A stretch of 64,000 bases of DNA from Anaerovorax odorimutans DSM 5092 (GCF_000426305.1 NZ_AUFC01000005.1:124001-188000), one strand, 5' to 3'. Shown: positions 45,271 to 54,980, counted from the stretch's first letter. Numbers and translations are program-made. The notes: generated from the letters alone by a model not told the origin.

Positions 45271-47109
45271 TTATCTCTTAATAAAATACTCTTGATACCA
45301 TACTAAAAAGATATAGACGGTATAAATTTTTCTTGCATTATTTGTAATACCATTATAATGATCTTCCAGTAATTTTAATAATTTATTTTTATTGAAAAAC
45401 TCAGATACATAGTCCGCCATAAAAGCATCTTTAACGATATTATAGTACTTTTCCTGTTTAAACCATATTCTTATAGGTACCGGAAAACCGAGTTTATAAC
45501 GCGTTGCCCATTCGTTCGGCAATTTTCTTGCTGCGGCTTTTCTAAATACATATTTTACGTCATGGTCATTTACCTTATAATCTCCCGGAATTTTACCTGC
45601 AAGTGCCATCACCTCTTTATCAAGAAATGGGACTCTTAATTCCAGAGAATGAGCCATACTCATTTTATCTGCTTTAAGTAAAATATCACTTGGCATCCAA
45701 AGATGCATATCTAAATACTGCTTTTTGATTAAATCTTCGCTATCCTTTACTTTATTATAAAAAGGTCTTGTAATACTTTTTACTGAAGGTCCACATTTAT
45801 AATCATCCGCAAGAATATCTACAGCTTCTTCTTCAGGGAATACAAGTGCTTGACCTATAAAGCTTTCTTCAACCGGCGTTCCTCCCCTAATTAAAAAATC
45901 GGTAATTCTGTTTCTACCTGTTAACTCACCTGCTTTTCTTATTGATTTACGAAGTCCAGAAGGTAGCTTTCTGTATTTTCTCATTAACGAAGAAATATTA
46001 TACCAATGATATCCTCCAAATAGTTCATCAGCTCCTTCGCCTGATAAAACAACAGTTACATATTCTGAAGCCATCTTAGCTAAAAAATACAGAGGTACCG
46101 CTGATGGATTAGAATGAGGTTCATCCATATGATACTGTATAGTACCTAGAACATCAAAACATTCATCAGGACTTATAACCTTTCTGTGATTTTTTATCCC
46201 TACAATCTCACTGAATTCTTTTGCATACATAGTTTCATCGAAGTCGGGATTTTCAAATCCAACTGAAAAACTGTGCTCAGGATTTTGAAGAGCCGCAATA
46301 TAGCTTGAATCCACTCCTCCTGAAAGGAATGCTCCAACCTTTACATCACTTATCTGATGTACCTTTACAGATTCTACTACTTCTTTCTCAATGGCATCTA
46401 CATAATATTCCAATGAATTTTCCTCTATTGTAAAATCTGCATCATAGAACATCTCTATATTAACTTGTCCATCTTTTACTTCCATGTAATGTCCCTGTGG
46501 AAGTTTATATACATTCTTAAAAAAGGTTTCTTCAGTTGCAGAATATTGAAATGTCAAATATGGCTTTAAGGCATTTTTATTTATTTCTTTTCTAAAGCTT
46601 GGATGTTTTAAAAATGATTTTATCTCACTTCCAAAAATAAAGGTACCATCATCGCCTTTGTAATAATATACTGGCTTAATGCCAAAAAAATCTCTTGCTG
46701 CAAAAAGACTTTTTTCCTTCACATTCCAAATAGCAAAGGCAAACATCCCTCTCAGTTTTTGTAATAGATTTTTCCCATATTCTTCATAACCATGCACTAA
46801 AACCTCAGTATCTGTATTACTCGTGAAAACATGACCTTTTTCTATTAAATCTTTTCTTATACTCTGAAAATTATAAATTTCTCCATTAAAAACAAGAGCA
46901 AGCGTTTTATCTTCATTATAAAACGGTTGTGTTCCTGCATCTGACAAGTCAATGATAGAAAGTCGCCTAAAGCCTAACGCCGCATCATTATCTGCATAAA
47001 TCCCCTCACTATCAGGTCCTCTATGAACAATGGTTTCCAACATATTTTTCATAATATTTTCTTTTTCGTTCTTCTGTATTTTATCTATAAATCCGACAAA
47101 CCCGCACAA
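45271..47109 (-). CDS. asnB: Asparagine synthase (glutamine-hydrolysing)
   Basis: The 612-aa enzyme has an N-terminal glutaminase domain starting at Cys2 (MCGFVGFID, RGPDSEG, LVFNGEIYNF) and a synthetase domain with the ATP loop LSGGVDSSYIAAL and FGGYHWYN. It makes asparagine from aspartate, ATP and glutamine. The first codon is TTG, preceded by AGGAGG. The 252 bases upstream are AT-rich and hold a possible promoter at 47292-47319 but no T-box leader. Confidence 0.95.
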   Translation of the reverse strand: MCGFVGFIDKIQKNEKENIMKNMLETIVHRGPDSEGIYADNDAALGFRRLSIIDLSDAGTQPFYNEDKTLALVFNGEIYNFQSIRKDLIEKGHVFTSNTDTEVLVHGYEEYGKNLLQKLRGMFAFAIWNVKEKSLFAARDFFGIKPVYYYKGDDGTFIFGSEIKSFLKHPSFRKEINKNALKPYLTFQYSATEETFFKNVYKLPQGHYMEVKDGQVNIEMFYDADFTIEENSLEYYVDAIEKEVVESVKVHQISDVKVGAFLSGGVDSSYIAALQNPEHSFSVGFENPDFDETMYAKEFSEIVGIKNHRKVISPDECFDVLGTIQYHMDEPHSNPSAVPLYFLAKMASEYVTVVLSGEGADELFGGYHWYNISSLMRKYRKLPSGLRKSIRKAGELTGRNRITDFLIRGGTPVEESFIGQALVFPEEEAVDILADDYKCGPSVKSITRPFYNKVKDSEDLIKKQYLDMHLWMPSDILLKADKMSMAHSLELRVPFLDKEVMALAGKIPGDYKVNDHDVKYVFRKAAARKLPNEWATRYKLGFPVPIRIWFKQEKYYNIVKDAFMADYVSEFFNKNKLLKLLEDHYNGITNNARKIYTVYIFLVWYQEYFIKR

Positions 47110-47291
47110 CTTAATATTCCTCCTATTTTATCTATTGATTATTTATAATATTTTAACTAGATATTAATTATATATTATTTTATATTATTTTAAAACCTTT
47201 AAAGAATAAAATACAAATTTTTTATAAAATATTAAATTATAAAATTCTTGAGGTTAATTATTACATTAATTTATGCTATCTTAATATAAAC

Positions 47292-47319
47292 ATTATAAAG
47301 ACTTTACTTATCCTGCAAA
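47292..47319 (-). promoter_or_regulatory. Possible sigma-A promoter of asnB
   Basis: On the minus strand TTTGCA and TATAAT are 16 bases apart, about 180 bases before asnB. The rest of the 47110-47361 gap is AT-rich with nothing else recognised. Confidence 0.35.
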
Positions 47320-47361
47320 TTATAGGGATTTATAATTTATCTATGTTAAAAATCTACTTTA

Positions 47362-48573
47362 CTATTCATATCTTAACGCTTCGATTGGATCTAGCTTTGC
47401 GGCTTTTCTTGCCGGATAGAGACCAAAAAACATACCTACAACAGCAGAGAACACTACTGCTATTATAATAACCATAGGATTAATAACAATAGAAATTTTA
47501 GCAAAACTCATTCCAATTGCAGCAATTCCTATTCCAAGGAAGGTTCCGATAAGTCCTCCAATTGCAGATATAATCATAGATTCAATTAAAAATTGCTGTA
47601 AAATATCTTTTGTTCTTGCTCCAAGAGACTTTCTGATACCTATTTCTCTTGTTCTTTCAGTAACAGATACAAGCATTATATTCATAATACCTATACCTCC
47701 TACTATTAGAGAAATAGCAGCTATAGCACCAATTGCCAGAGATAATGTTCCTAATATTTTATCCATAGTCCCTTGCTGCGATTGAAGGGTTTCAACTAAA
47801 TATAAGTCATTTGGTTTATCTTTTATTCTTGACAAATAATCTGTCAACTTTTTACCAATAGTAGAAATATCTGCTTTATCGGTAGCATATAAATCAAGGT
47901 AACTTGTAGTTCTATCCACATTCTCCAATATAGTGTATGGAGAATATGCCGTATAGGAATCACCGCTCATCATACCTGAAAAAATGCTTTTTTCCACCTC
48001 ATATACCCCAACAATAGTTAAATCTTTTGATTCATCAGAAATAGTCAAAGGAAGGGTCTTTCCAACAACATCCGTACTGTTAAAAAAGTACATAGCTGCA
48101 TCTTTATCAATAACAATACGATTTTTTTCACCTTTAACATCTGACTCATTTATCATCCTTCCCTTTAATATAGTCATCTTTTTATATTTATTATAATCTG
48201 CTGCAACTCCTTGAATATCAAATTTACCATTAAGACGTGCAACCGTAACCTTAGAAGAATAACTTACAGAAGGTGCAATATAAGCTATTTCATTAGAAAA
48301 CCTTTTTTTAAGTGCCTCAATATCTTCGGGAGAAATTAAATCTGAGTATTCAACAGAATCTTCAATTAATCTCCAATTTAAATATATATATAAATTATTC
48401 TTACCATAATTATCAAATTCTTTTCCTATTACAGCCTTTGCACTATCACCAATAGAAGTGATTGCTATAACTGAGCTGATTCCTATAATTATGCCAAGCA
48501 TAGTTAAAAATGAACGCATTTTATTTGTTTTTATAGCGTTTAAAGCCAACTTCAAATTCTCTAAAAAAAGCAT
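47362..48573 (-). CDS. MacB-like ABC transporter permease
   Basis: The 403-aa protein has one N-terminal membrane segment (about 20-42), a long external MacB periplasmic-core-like domain (45-270) and three C-terminal membrane segments of the FtsX fold, ending YPARKAAKLDPIEALRYE. Those features define the MacB-type mechanotransmission permeases. It lies 2 bases after the ATPase gene and would pair with that ATPase and the upstream adaptor. Substrate (peptide, antibiotic or lipid) is unknown. Confidence 0.9.
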   Translation of the reverse strand: MLFLENLKLALNAIKTNKMRSFLTMLGIIIGISSVIAITSIGDSAKAVIGKEFDNYGKNNLYIYLNWRLIEDSVEYSDLISPEDIEALKKRFSNEIAYIAPSVSYSSKVTVARLNGKFDIQGVAADYNKYKKMTILKGRMINESDVKGEKNRIVIDKDAAMYFFNSTDVVGKTLPLTISDESKDLTIVGVYEVEKSIFSGMMSGDSYTAYSPYTILENVDRTTSYLDLYATDKADISTIGKKLTDYLSRIKDKPNDLYLVETLQSQQGTMDKILGTLSLAIGAIAAISLIVGGIGIMNIMLVSVTERTREIGIRKSLGARTKDILQQFLIESMIISAIGGLIGTFLGIGIAAIGMSFAKISIVINPMVIIIAVVFSAVVGMFFGLYPARKAAKLDPIEALRYE

Positions 48574-48575
48574 AA

Positions 48576-49316
48576 TTAGGCCTCCCTTTCTTTAGAGCAG
48601 TAAGCTCTTCCATTTTCTGTCATCTCATCACTTTTTATTTGCCCGTCCTTAAAAGTAATAATACGATCAGTAAACTCAGCAATATCAGGCTCATGAGTAA
48701 CAATAATAACAGTATTCCCCATTTCTCTATTTAATTTTGTAAAAATTTCCATAATTTCAACAGAGGATTTAGAATCTAAATTTCCTGTAGGTTCATCTGC
48801 TAAAATAATAGGAGGCTTATTTGCTAATGCTCTTGCAATAGCAACCCTTTGTTTCTGGCCTCCTGATAATTCATTTGGCATATGACCCCATCTCGATTCT
48901 AAACCAACGCTTTTCAAAAGTTCTAAAGCTCTGAGCCTTCTTTCTTCTGCACCTATCTTACCGTATACCATAGGCAGTTCAACATTTTTTAAAGCACTTG
49001 TTCTTGAGATCAAGTTAAAAGATTGAAATACAAACCCAATCTTTTTATTTCTTACAAGGGAAAGTTCATCGTCATCTTTTTCTCTTACATCAATACCTTC
49101 AAGATAATAGTGTCCCAAGGTAGGGCGGTCTAGACATCCCAAAATATTCATAAATGTAGATTTACCAGAACCCGATGTGCCCATTATAGCAATAAATTCT
49201 CCTTGGTCTACTGTAATATTTATCCCTTTTAATGCTTCAACCTGAATATCGCCGTTTCTATATACTTTTTTTAAATTTTCAACTTTAATAATCTCTTTTC
49301 CGTTTAAATCTTTCAT
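48576..49316 (-). CDS. MacB/LolD-type ABC transporter ATP-binding protein
   Basis: The 246-aa ATPase has Walker A GTSGSGKST, the signature LSGGQKQR, Walker B ILADEPTGNLD and a switch His (TVIIVTHEPDIA). Length and motifs match the MacB/LolD group. It powers the permease encoded just downstream, probably moving substrate out across the membrane. AGAGG-like sequence precedes the start; it lies 12 bases after the adaptor gene. Confidence 0.92.
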   Translation of the reverse strand: MKDLNGKEIIKVENLKKVYRNGDIQVEALKGINITVDQGEFIAIMGTSGSGKSTFMNILGCLDRPTLGHYYLEGIDVREKDDDELSLVRNKKIGFVFQSFNLISRTSALKNVELPMVYGKIGAEERRLRALELLKSVGLESRWGHMPNELSGGQKQRVAIARALANKPPIILADEPTGNLDSKSSVEIMEIFTKLNREMGNTVIIVTHEPDIAEFTDRIITFKDGQIKSDEMTENGRAYCSKEREA

Positions 49317-49328
49317 CCCAGCACCTCT

Positions 49329-50546
49329 CTATTCCTGAGGCATTGAAGTTACTTCCATGCCATCTGTCATGTCAAGAGTAGGACCAAGTACAACCTTATT
49401 TCCCTCTTTCAACTCACCGGAAGTTACTTCTACGTTAAAATCTCCTTCCGTTCCAAGTTCAACCAATACCTTTTTTAACTTATTATTTTTAACGACCATT
49501 ACAGAATTTTTCCCCGTATTTGGATCAGTTAATATTGCATCAATAGGCACTGTAAGTACATCTGTCTTCTTTTCAATTGAAATATCAGCTTTAGCTGAAA
49601 CACCTGCAAATAAATCTTGATTTCCTTTATTTACATCAATGGTTACAGGAATTACCATTTCTTTAGATCCACTTTCTTTAGTTTCACCGGTAGGCGATAT
49701 CTTTGATACAACACCGCTGACGTTATTTGGGCCAAGCACCTCAGCACTTATTGTAACAGGCTGATTAAGCTTTATCTTATTAATGTCATATTCACTTATT
49801 TTTACTTTCATTTGTAAATGATCTAAATCTTCTATAACAAACATTGGCTCATCATTTGGAGTATCATTTGCAGCTCTTCCCTTTGAAGTATTCACTCTTG
49901 TAACTGTACCATTTATAGGACTTTTTATTTGCGTCTGAGCTAATTCGTCAAAAGAATCCACTGTAATTTTATCATTTTCGTAAGTTGTTCTTGCACTTAT
50001 TAAGTCTTCTTCTGAAATGGCACCTTGAGAATATAAAGTTTGTGAAGCATCATATTTAAACTTAGATTGTTCAAGATTCTTTCGTGCTTTATTGTAATCA
50101 GCTTCAACTGACTCACTATCCAAAACCGCAAGAACTTGCTCTTTGCTCACCTTATCACCTTCAGATACCAATATAGATTCCACTTCATAATTTAAAGAAG
50201 TAGAAATATTAGCTGTTTCAGCCCCTTCAATTATACCTTTTATACTTACAACTTGTTCAACATCCATTTTTTCAGCACTGCCCGTTGTAACATTAATTCC
50301 TTGTACTTCATGTGGCATTAAAACCTTGTATGCTGCAAATCCTATAATTAATAAGACTATAATTACAATAATAACCTTTTTTTTCTTAGATTTTTTTATT
50401 TTAGGCATTTTATCTTCTTTATTCTTTTTTTTTAAAAACTTTTTTTTAGGTTTATCTGAATATGTATTTATTTCTTCGGCTTCTATTTCTTTAGTTTTTA
50501 TTTCTTCTTTTTTTTCTTCTTCATGCTCTATATTTTTCTCTAACAT
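49329..50546 (-). CDS. MacA/HlyD-like efflux adaptor with long charged N-terminal tail
   Basis: The 405-aa adaptor has one membrane segment (about 56-75) followed by biotinyl-lipoyl-like, helical hairpin and beta-barrel domains. LVSEGDKVSKEQVLAVLDS and IKSPINGTVTRVNTSKG mark the two lipoyl halves. It links the ABC permease to the cell envelope. The first 55 residues are unusual: strings of Glu then Lys (KKFLKKKNKEDKMPKIKKSK). GGAGG precedes the ATG. It heads the adaptor-ATPase-permease operon, behind an extended -10 promoter. Confidence 0.87.
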   Translation of the reverse strand: MLEKNIEHEEEKKEEIKTKEIEAEEINTYSDKPKKKFLKKKNKEDKMPKIKKSKKKKVIIVIIVLLIIGFAAYKVLMPHEVQGINVTTGSAEKMDVEQVVSIKGIIEGAETANISTSLNYEVESILVSEGDKVSKEQVLAVLDSESVEADYNKARKNLEQSKFKYDASQTLYSQGAISEEDLISARTTYENDKITVDSFDELAQTQIKSPINGTVTRVNTSKGRAANDTPNDEPMFVIEDLDHLQMKVKISEYDINKIKLNQPVTISAEVLGPNNVSGVVSKISPTGETKESGSKEMVIPVTIDVNKGNQDLFAGVSAKADISIEKKTDVLTVPIDAILTDPNTGKNSVMVVKNNKLKKVLVELGTEGDFNVEVTSGELKEGNKVVLGPTLDMTDGMEVTSMPQE

Positions 50547-50615
50547 AATACCTCCTATTGATTAGATCCCCTAAGTTTTTACATTTAAATATAAACTCAA
50601 CATAAACTATAACGA

Positions 50616-50624
50616 ATTATATCA
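50616..50624 (-). promoter_or_regulatory. Possible extended -10 promoter of the exporter operon
   Basis: On the minus strand TGATATAAT is a perfect extended -10 element, about 70 bases upstream of the adaptor gene. No clear -35 is present, as is common for this promoter type. Confidence 0.45.
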
Positions 50625-50721
50625 TACTTGCTGTTAATATTTTCTTAATTTTTTATTAACTTTTATTTTCTAATCATTTTCGTTATTTTTATACAATTTT
50701 TGGATAAAATATAAGTTATAC

Positions 50722-50750
50722 TGTGCATTTAATAAATTTTATTGTATAAT
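50722..50750 (+). promoter_or_regulatory. Possible promoter of lgt
   Basis: TATAAT at 50745-50750 is preceded at 17 bases by TGTGCA, a weak -35. It lies about 50 bases before lgt, divergent from the exporter promoter. Confidence 0.35.
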
Positions 50751-50798
50751 ATATAGACTTATAAATAGTTTTCATTTAATAATTATAAGGAGGATTTT

Positions 50799-51560
50799 AT
50801 GGGAACACCAAATCCAATCGCTTTTACAATCTTTGGTATGGATATTATGTGGTATGGAATTATCATTGCTGCTGCAATGATTTTATCTGTAATAATTATT
50901 TCTGTTCGTGCACCAAAACACGATTTTACTGCTGACAAAATCCTGGATTTTGTATTAATCTGTATTCCTGCAGGAGTGATAGGAGCAAGACTATACTATG
51001 TTATTTTTAAATGGGATTATTATGCGTGGGATATTGGAAAAATAATTAACATACGAGCTGGCGGCCTGGCCATACACGGAGGTCTTATTGTAGGCTTTAT
51101 AACTGCAGCTGTTTTATGTATAGTTTGGAATTATCGTCCTCTTAATTTATTAGATTTAACAGTTCCTGTGGTAGCACTTGCTCAATCTATTGGACGCTGG
51201 GGCAATTATTTTAACACTGAAGCTCATGGTGGCCCTACTAATCTGCCTTGGGGTATTATGGTAGATGGGCAAAAGGTTCATCCTACTTTCTTATATGAAT
51301 CAATTTGGTGCTTTCTATTATTTTTAATATTAATTTTTGTAGATAATCGCAGGCAGTTTGAAGGTCAAACATTTTTACTTTACGGTATTTTATACTCAAT
51401 CGAAAGATTTTTTGTAGAAGGCTTAAGAACTGATAGTCTAATGCTGGGCACTATATTTAAACAAGCTCAGGTATTAAGCTTAATTATTTTAATCGTATTT
51501 ATCATTGCCTACATCTATTTATGGCGAAAATCAAAATACAAAGGACGAATTTTTTATTAA
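50799..51560 (+). CDS. lgt: Prolipoprotein diacylglyceryl transferase
   Basis: The 253-aa enzyme has seven membrane segments and the Lgt signature GRWGNYFNTEAHGG, plus AGGLAIHGG and HPTFLYES. It attaches diacylglycerol from phosphatidylglycerol to lipoprotein Cys residues at the membrane. AAGGAGG precedes the ATG. It is followed closely by ychF on the same strand. Confidence 0.96.
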   Translation: MGTPNPIAFTIFGMDIMWYGIIIAAAMILSVIIISVRAPKHDFTADKILDFVLICIPAGVIGARLYYVIFKWDYYAWDIGKIINIRAGGLAIHGGLIVGFITAAVLCIVWNYRPLNLLDLTVPVVALAQSIGRWGNYFNTEAHGGPTNLPWGIMVDGQKVHPTFLYESIWCFLLFLILIFVDNRRQFEGQTFLLYGILYSIERFFVEGLRTDSLMLGTIFKQAQVLSLIILIVFIIAYIYLWRKSKYKGRIFY

Positions 51561-51606
51561 TAAATACAAATGAAAAATAGAATATAACTAGCAAAAGGAG
51601 AAAAAA

Positions 51607-52701
51607 ATGAAATTAGGTATAGTAGGTCTTCCAAACGTTGGAAAGAGTACACTTTTTAATGCAATAACAAAAGCAGGAGCAGAAGCAGCAAATTATCCGT
51701 TTTGTACTATTGAACCAAATGTAGGTGTAGTAACTGTCCCCGATGAAAGATTAAAAGTTCTTACTGATATGTACAAGGCAAAAAAAACAATCTATACTAC
51801 TATTGAATTTTATGATATAGCTGGTCTTGTAAAAGGTGCTTCAAAAGGTGAAGGGCTCGGCAATAAATTTTTAGGACATATAAGAGAAGTAGAAGCCATA
51901 GTTCATGTTGTTCGTTGTTTTGATGATCCTAACGTTGTACATGTGGACGGGAAAATAAATCCACTTTCTGATATAGAAACAATAAATATGGAACTTATCT
52001 TTTCAGATATGGAAATTATAGAAAGAAGACTTCAAAAAACAAAGAAAAATTTAAAAGGTGACAAAAGCCTCCAGTCAGAAATTGATATTTTAGAAAAAGT
52101 GAAAGTTAGATTAGAGGAAGGATTATCAGCCAGAACACTTGATTTATCAAAGGAAGAACATGACTTTATAAAATCCCTTGACTTACTTTCATATAAGCCT
52201 GTAATATATGCAGCAAATGTTTCAGAAGATGAAGTAGCTTCTTCTGAAGAAAATGATTATGTAAAAAAAGTTCGAGAATTTGCAGATACAGAGAATTCTG
52301 ATGTAGTTGTAATTTGTGCAAAAGTAGAAGCTGAGATTTCAGAGCTTGAAGAAGAAGAAAAATTAATGTTTTTCGAAGAGCTGGGAATAAATGAATCCGG
52401 ATTAGACAAATTAATTAAAGCATCGTATCATTTACTTAATCTAATATCATTTTTAACTGCAGGTGAACCGGAAGTTCGTGCATGGACTATAAAAAATGGT
52501 TCTAAAGCACCACAAGCTGCAGGAAAAATACATACCGATTTTGAAAAAGGATTTATACGTGCAGAAACCATTGCATATGATAAATTAATAGAATGTGGTG
52601 GTAACTTAGCAACAGCCAAAGAAAAAGGACTGGTTCGCTCCGAAGGAAAAGATTATATAGTAAAAGACGGAGATGTTATTCACTTCCTGTTCAATGTATA
52701 G
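51607..52701 (+). CDS. ychF: Redox-regulated ribosome-associated GTPase/ATPase YchF
   Basis: The 364-aa protein starts MKLGIVGLPNVGKSTLFNAI (G1 loop). It has YPFCTIEPNVG, DIAGLVKGASKGEGLGN (G3 region), a coiled coil, and a C-terminal TGS domain ending in KDGDVIHFLFNV. In the OLA1/YchF group the base-binding motif favours ATP. It associates with ribosomes. The AAGGAG ribosome site and length are typical. Confidence 0.96.
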   Translation: MKLGIVGLPNVGKSTLFNAITKAGAEAANYPFCTIEPNVGVVTVPDERLKVLTDMYKAKKTIYTTIEFYDIAGLVKGASKGEGLGNKFLGHIREVEAIVHVVRCFDDPNVVHVDGKINPLSDIETINMELIFSDMEIIERRLQKTKKNLKGDKSLQSEIDILEKVKVRLEEGLSARTLDLSKEEHDFIKSLDLLSYKPVIYAANVSEDEVASSEENDYVKKVREFADTENSDVVVICAKVEAEISELEEEEKLMFFEELGINESGLDKLIKASYHLLNLISFLTAGEPEVRAWTIKNGSKAPQAAGKIHTDFEKGFIRAETIAYDKLIECGGNLATAKEKGLVRSEGKDYIVKDGDVIHFLFNV

Positions 52702-52718
52702 TATTTTTATTAAAATTC

Positions 52719-52773
52719 AAAACCCCTTGGAATTGCAAGATGACGGTATATTCCAAGGGGTTTATCGTTTTTT
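52719..52773 (+). terminator. Terminator of lgt-ychF
   Basis: AAACCCCTTGGAAT and ATTCCAAGGGGTTT form a perfect 14-bp stem. A T-run follows a few bases later (ATCGTTTTTTG). It lies 18 bases past ychF. The next 140 bases to the VanZ gene hold only AT-rich sequence and a small direct repeat ACTGCACC. Confidence 0.8.
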
Positions 52774-52912
52774 GATTTACTTAAATTTACTTATCGTTTC
52801 TTTAAAAAACTTAAATTTTCTTTTTTTACTGCACCATTACTGCACCGATATTATATTATGTGTCTAAATTATCTAACGAATAAAGTAATTTTTATGAAAA
52901 CAATATTTGCAT

Positions 52913-53512
52913 TTATAAATCTTGTTCAAATTGTATAACAATACCGGATATATTGAATATATAATCCCAAAATTTATCAAGACTTGAGTTGTCATATTTC
53001 AATAGTTTTAAAAAGGCTTTTGAAAATACTTTAAGAATACAAAATCCAATAATAGTTCCTATAAAATTACATATAATATCATCTATATCTATAAACCTAA
53101 AAGTAAAACCTTTCGAAATAGTTATTGCAATTATAAATTGTAAAGATTCAATTATCAATCCTGAAAAAATAGCTGCAATTATTATCTTTTTCCAATTATT
53201 TATTTTTGAAACAAAAGGCAACCCAAATCCGAGAGGCATCATCATTAAAATATTATAAAGGGATTCTTTATTTAATATACTATCAAATGGAATTAAATTT
53301 ATGCTTTCGAATAAATTAGCCTCATACCAATCTGAAAAGATTGGAAAAGGAAACAATGTTAATTTTGCAACGTTAAGAATATATAAAAACATAATAAAGC
53401 AAAATAATATATAAATATTTTCTCTTTTTAGCTTCAACTTAAAAATTAATGCAATAATAATAAAAATAATAAACCCAATAATAACTGTTAATATGTCAAA
53501 ATCAACTAACAT
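52913..53512 (-). CDS. VanZ-like family membrane protein
   Basis: The 199-aa protein has four to five membrane segments and the VanZ marks: NILMMMPLGFGLPF near residue 88, ESLQF, and RFIDIDDIICNFIGTIIGF near 137. VanZ proteins confer low-level teicoplanin resistance in enterococci, but most chromosomal members have unknown roles, probably in the envelope. It has a GGAGGA-like site upstream. No van genes are near. Confidence 0.88.
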   Translation of the reverse strand: MLVDFDILTVIIGFIIFIIIALIFKLKLKRENIYILFCFIMFLYILNVAKLTLFPFPIFSDWYEANLFESINLIPFDSILNKESLYNILMMMPLGFGLPFVSKINNWKKIIIAAIFSGLIIESLQFIIAITISKGFTFRFIDIDDIICNFIGTIIGFCILKVFSKAFLKLLKYDNSSLDKFWDYIFNISGIVIQFEQDL

Positions 53513-53586
53513 TTTTATCCTCCATATAAATACTCCTTAATTTAATAAATTAAGATTTTTAATTATCATTAAATTGTAATCCTATT

Positions 53587-54294
53587 TTATGTATTACTTG
53601 TTTCCATAATTTCAGCCTGAGCTTTTTTAATATCACATAAACGTAAATTGTTCATATTCCCCATTACTTCTTCTATTCTTATTCTGTTTTCCTCCGATAA
53701 ATTTTTCATAATAACTTGAAATGTCTGCCATTTGGCTGATTTTAAAGCTATCGCTAATGTATCTATTTCTATTTCTCTTAATAAATCCTGAAGAACTTTT
53801 TCAGGAAAAACAGATAATTCATCAAAATCCGAAAAAGCAGAAACCTTTATCCTCCTTATCTTGTCTTTTTCGATTTCCATACTCTTATTCTGAATTTTTT
53901 TAATTTCATTGTAGAAATAATCTTGAAAATCATCACCAAACCATGCTGAAAGTTTTAAAATCAAATTAATATTAGATTGATTTTCAAGTATCTTTATTAC
54001 CCCATCTGCAATTACAATCATTTTCAAAAAATACTCACCATTGACATTTATTGAAAGAATATATTTTTCTGTATATTCTTTTATATCTTGTGTCTTCCAA
54101 CCTTGAATGATTCTGTAAAGACAATTTTTAAGAAATATATCAGTCTCATTATATATAAGTTCTTCTAAGCATAGGAAACCATTTTTACGTGCATGCTCAG
54201 CATAATATAAAATTTTCTTAAAAACTTCTAATGCCTGTTCCTTTTGTTCAATTCCATAAGGTAGCCTATTAGAAATATACTCATAATCAAGCAA
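53587..54294 (-). CDS. Orphan MotA-like/FliG-C-like protein
   Basis: The 235-aa protein's C-terminal part (about 150-230) resembles the FliG torque domain. FDELSVFPEKVLQDLLREIE, then IDTLAIALKSA and the closing MGNMNNLRLCDIKKAQAEIM follow the order in FliG (fed-L, LRE-x-D-L-A-I-ALK-A, N-S-e, M-g-x-x-R-L-x-D-v-x-x-A-Q). The N-terminal part (ALEVFKKILYYAEHARKNGF to VNVNGEYFLKM) looks like the cytoplasmic helix region of MotA (EHAR-x-G, LKK-L, I-x-G). No membrane segment is seen, and no flagellar genes are in the window. It may be a scaffold in an odd motility or envelope system. The similarity is by eye. Confidence 0.6.
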   Translation of the reverse strand: MLDYEYISNRLPYGIEQKEQALEVFKKILYYAEHARKNGFLCLEELIYNETDIFLKNCLYRIIQGWKTQDIKEYTEKYILSINVNGEYFLKMIVIADGVIKILENQSNINLILKLSAWFGDDFQDYFYNEIKKIQNKSMEIEKDKIRRIKVSAFSDFDELSVFPEKVLQDLLREIEIDTLAIALKSAKWQTFQVIMKNLSEENRIRIEEVMGNMNNLRLCDIKKAQAEIMETSNT

Positions 54295-54577
54295 AATAAA
54301 TTCCTCCTTTTTATTACAGCACTCTATCTTTTCTCTTTATTTTCCTGCACTTTAATATTCTCTTCATTAGACAACATGATCAAAAAAAAACAATATGAAA
54401 AAGCAGGCGAAAAATTGCCATAAGCTTACTAAAATCCCATGATTCACTCAAAGGTGTTGATTTTCAAAATGATAATTACAATAACTATAGAAATGCTTAT
54501 CATAATTAATAACCTAAGAACATTAGAATTTCATCAATAAAATTCTTGATTGTACTATAATTTATCCTCCAATGTTA

Positions 54578-54979
54578 TCAAAAGTTTTTATTACAAGGCT
54601 TAATAAGGGTTCCTTTAGAATCTATATATCCATATTTGCCTCCATGCACTTCTAATCCCCTTAAAAGCCAATCATGCCCTTTTGGTATACTTACTACGCA
54701 GCCCATAATAACCATAGCCTTCCCCTTTTGAAAAGGCATAGCAAAATCCCATACAGGTTTAATAACTACATCGCCTGTTCTTAAGTGAGCAAAACCCCAT
54801 TTTCCTTCCACAGAAAATTGTATCAAACCGTTATCACAGTCACTAGGAGGGCCCGGATATTCCTCCCAAAGAGATGTGGTTAATTTATTGGTTTCATCAA
54901 CAGCATATACTTTTACTCCATCAGTTTTACCCTTCATACATAGCATTGCTTCAGAATTACATATCAAACAGTCTTTCAT
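54578..54979 (-). CDS. WG-repeat protein
   Basis: The 133-aa protein starts with a Cys-containing segment (CLICNSEAMLC) and has WG-type repeats: GLIQFSVEGKWGFAHLRTG with VVIKPVWDF, and GGKYGYIDSKGTLIKP. Such repeats form small beta units, often in proteins of unknown function. AAAGGAG precedes the ATG at 54979. A longer frame would start inside the preceding gene. It begins directly after the HTH gene's stop (TGA-T-ATG), so the two are coupled. The 283-base gap at 54295-54577 holds a GGAGG-like site but no convincing gene. Confidence 0.72.
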   Translation of the reverse strand: MKDCLICNSEAMLCMKGKTDGVKVYAVDETNKLTTSLWEEYPGPPSDCDNGLIQFSVEGKWGFAHLRTGDVVIKPVWDFAMPFQKGKAMVIMGCVVSIPKGHDWLLRGLEVHGGKYGYIDSKGTLIKPCNKNF

Positions 54980-54980
54980 A

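Noticed and set aside
47110-47361. T-box riboswitch upstream of asnB
   Set aside because: No T-box consensus or matching specifier stem was seen; the region is plain AT-rich sequence.
52830-52855. Short direct repeat ACTGCACC near ychF as an attachment site
   Set aside because: Only eight bases repeated once, with no integrase or matching distant copy.
54295-54577. A 19-residue hydrophobic peptide frame on the minus strand and a 15-residue frame on the plus strand
   Set aside because: Both are very short, with weak ribosome sites and no repeat or antisense RNA pattern to support a small toxin.
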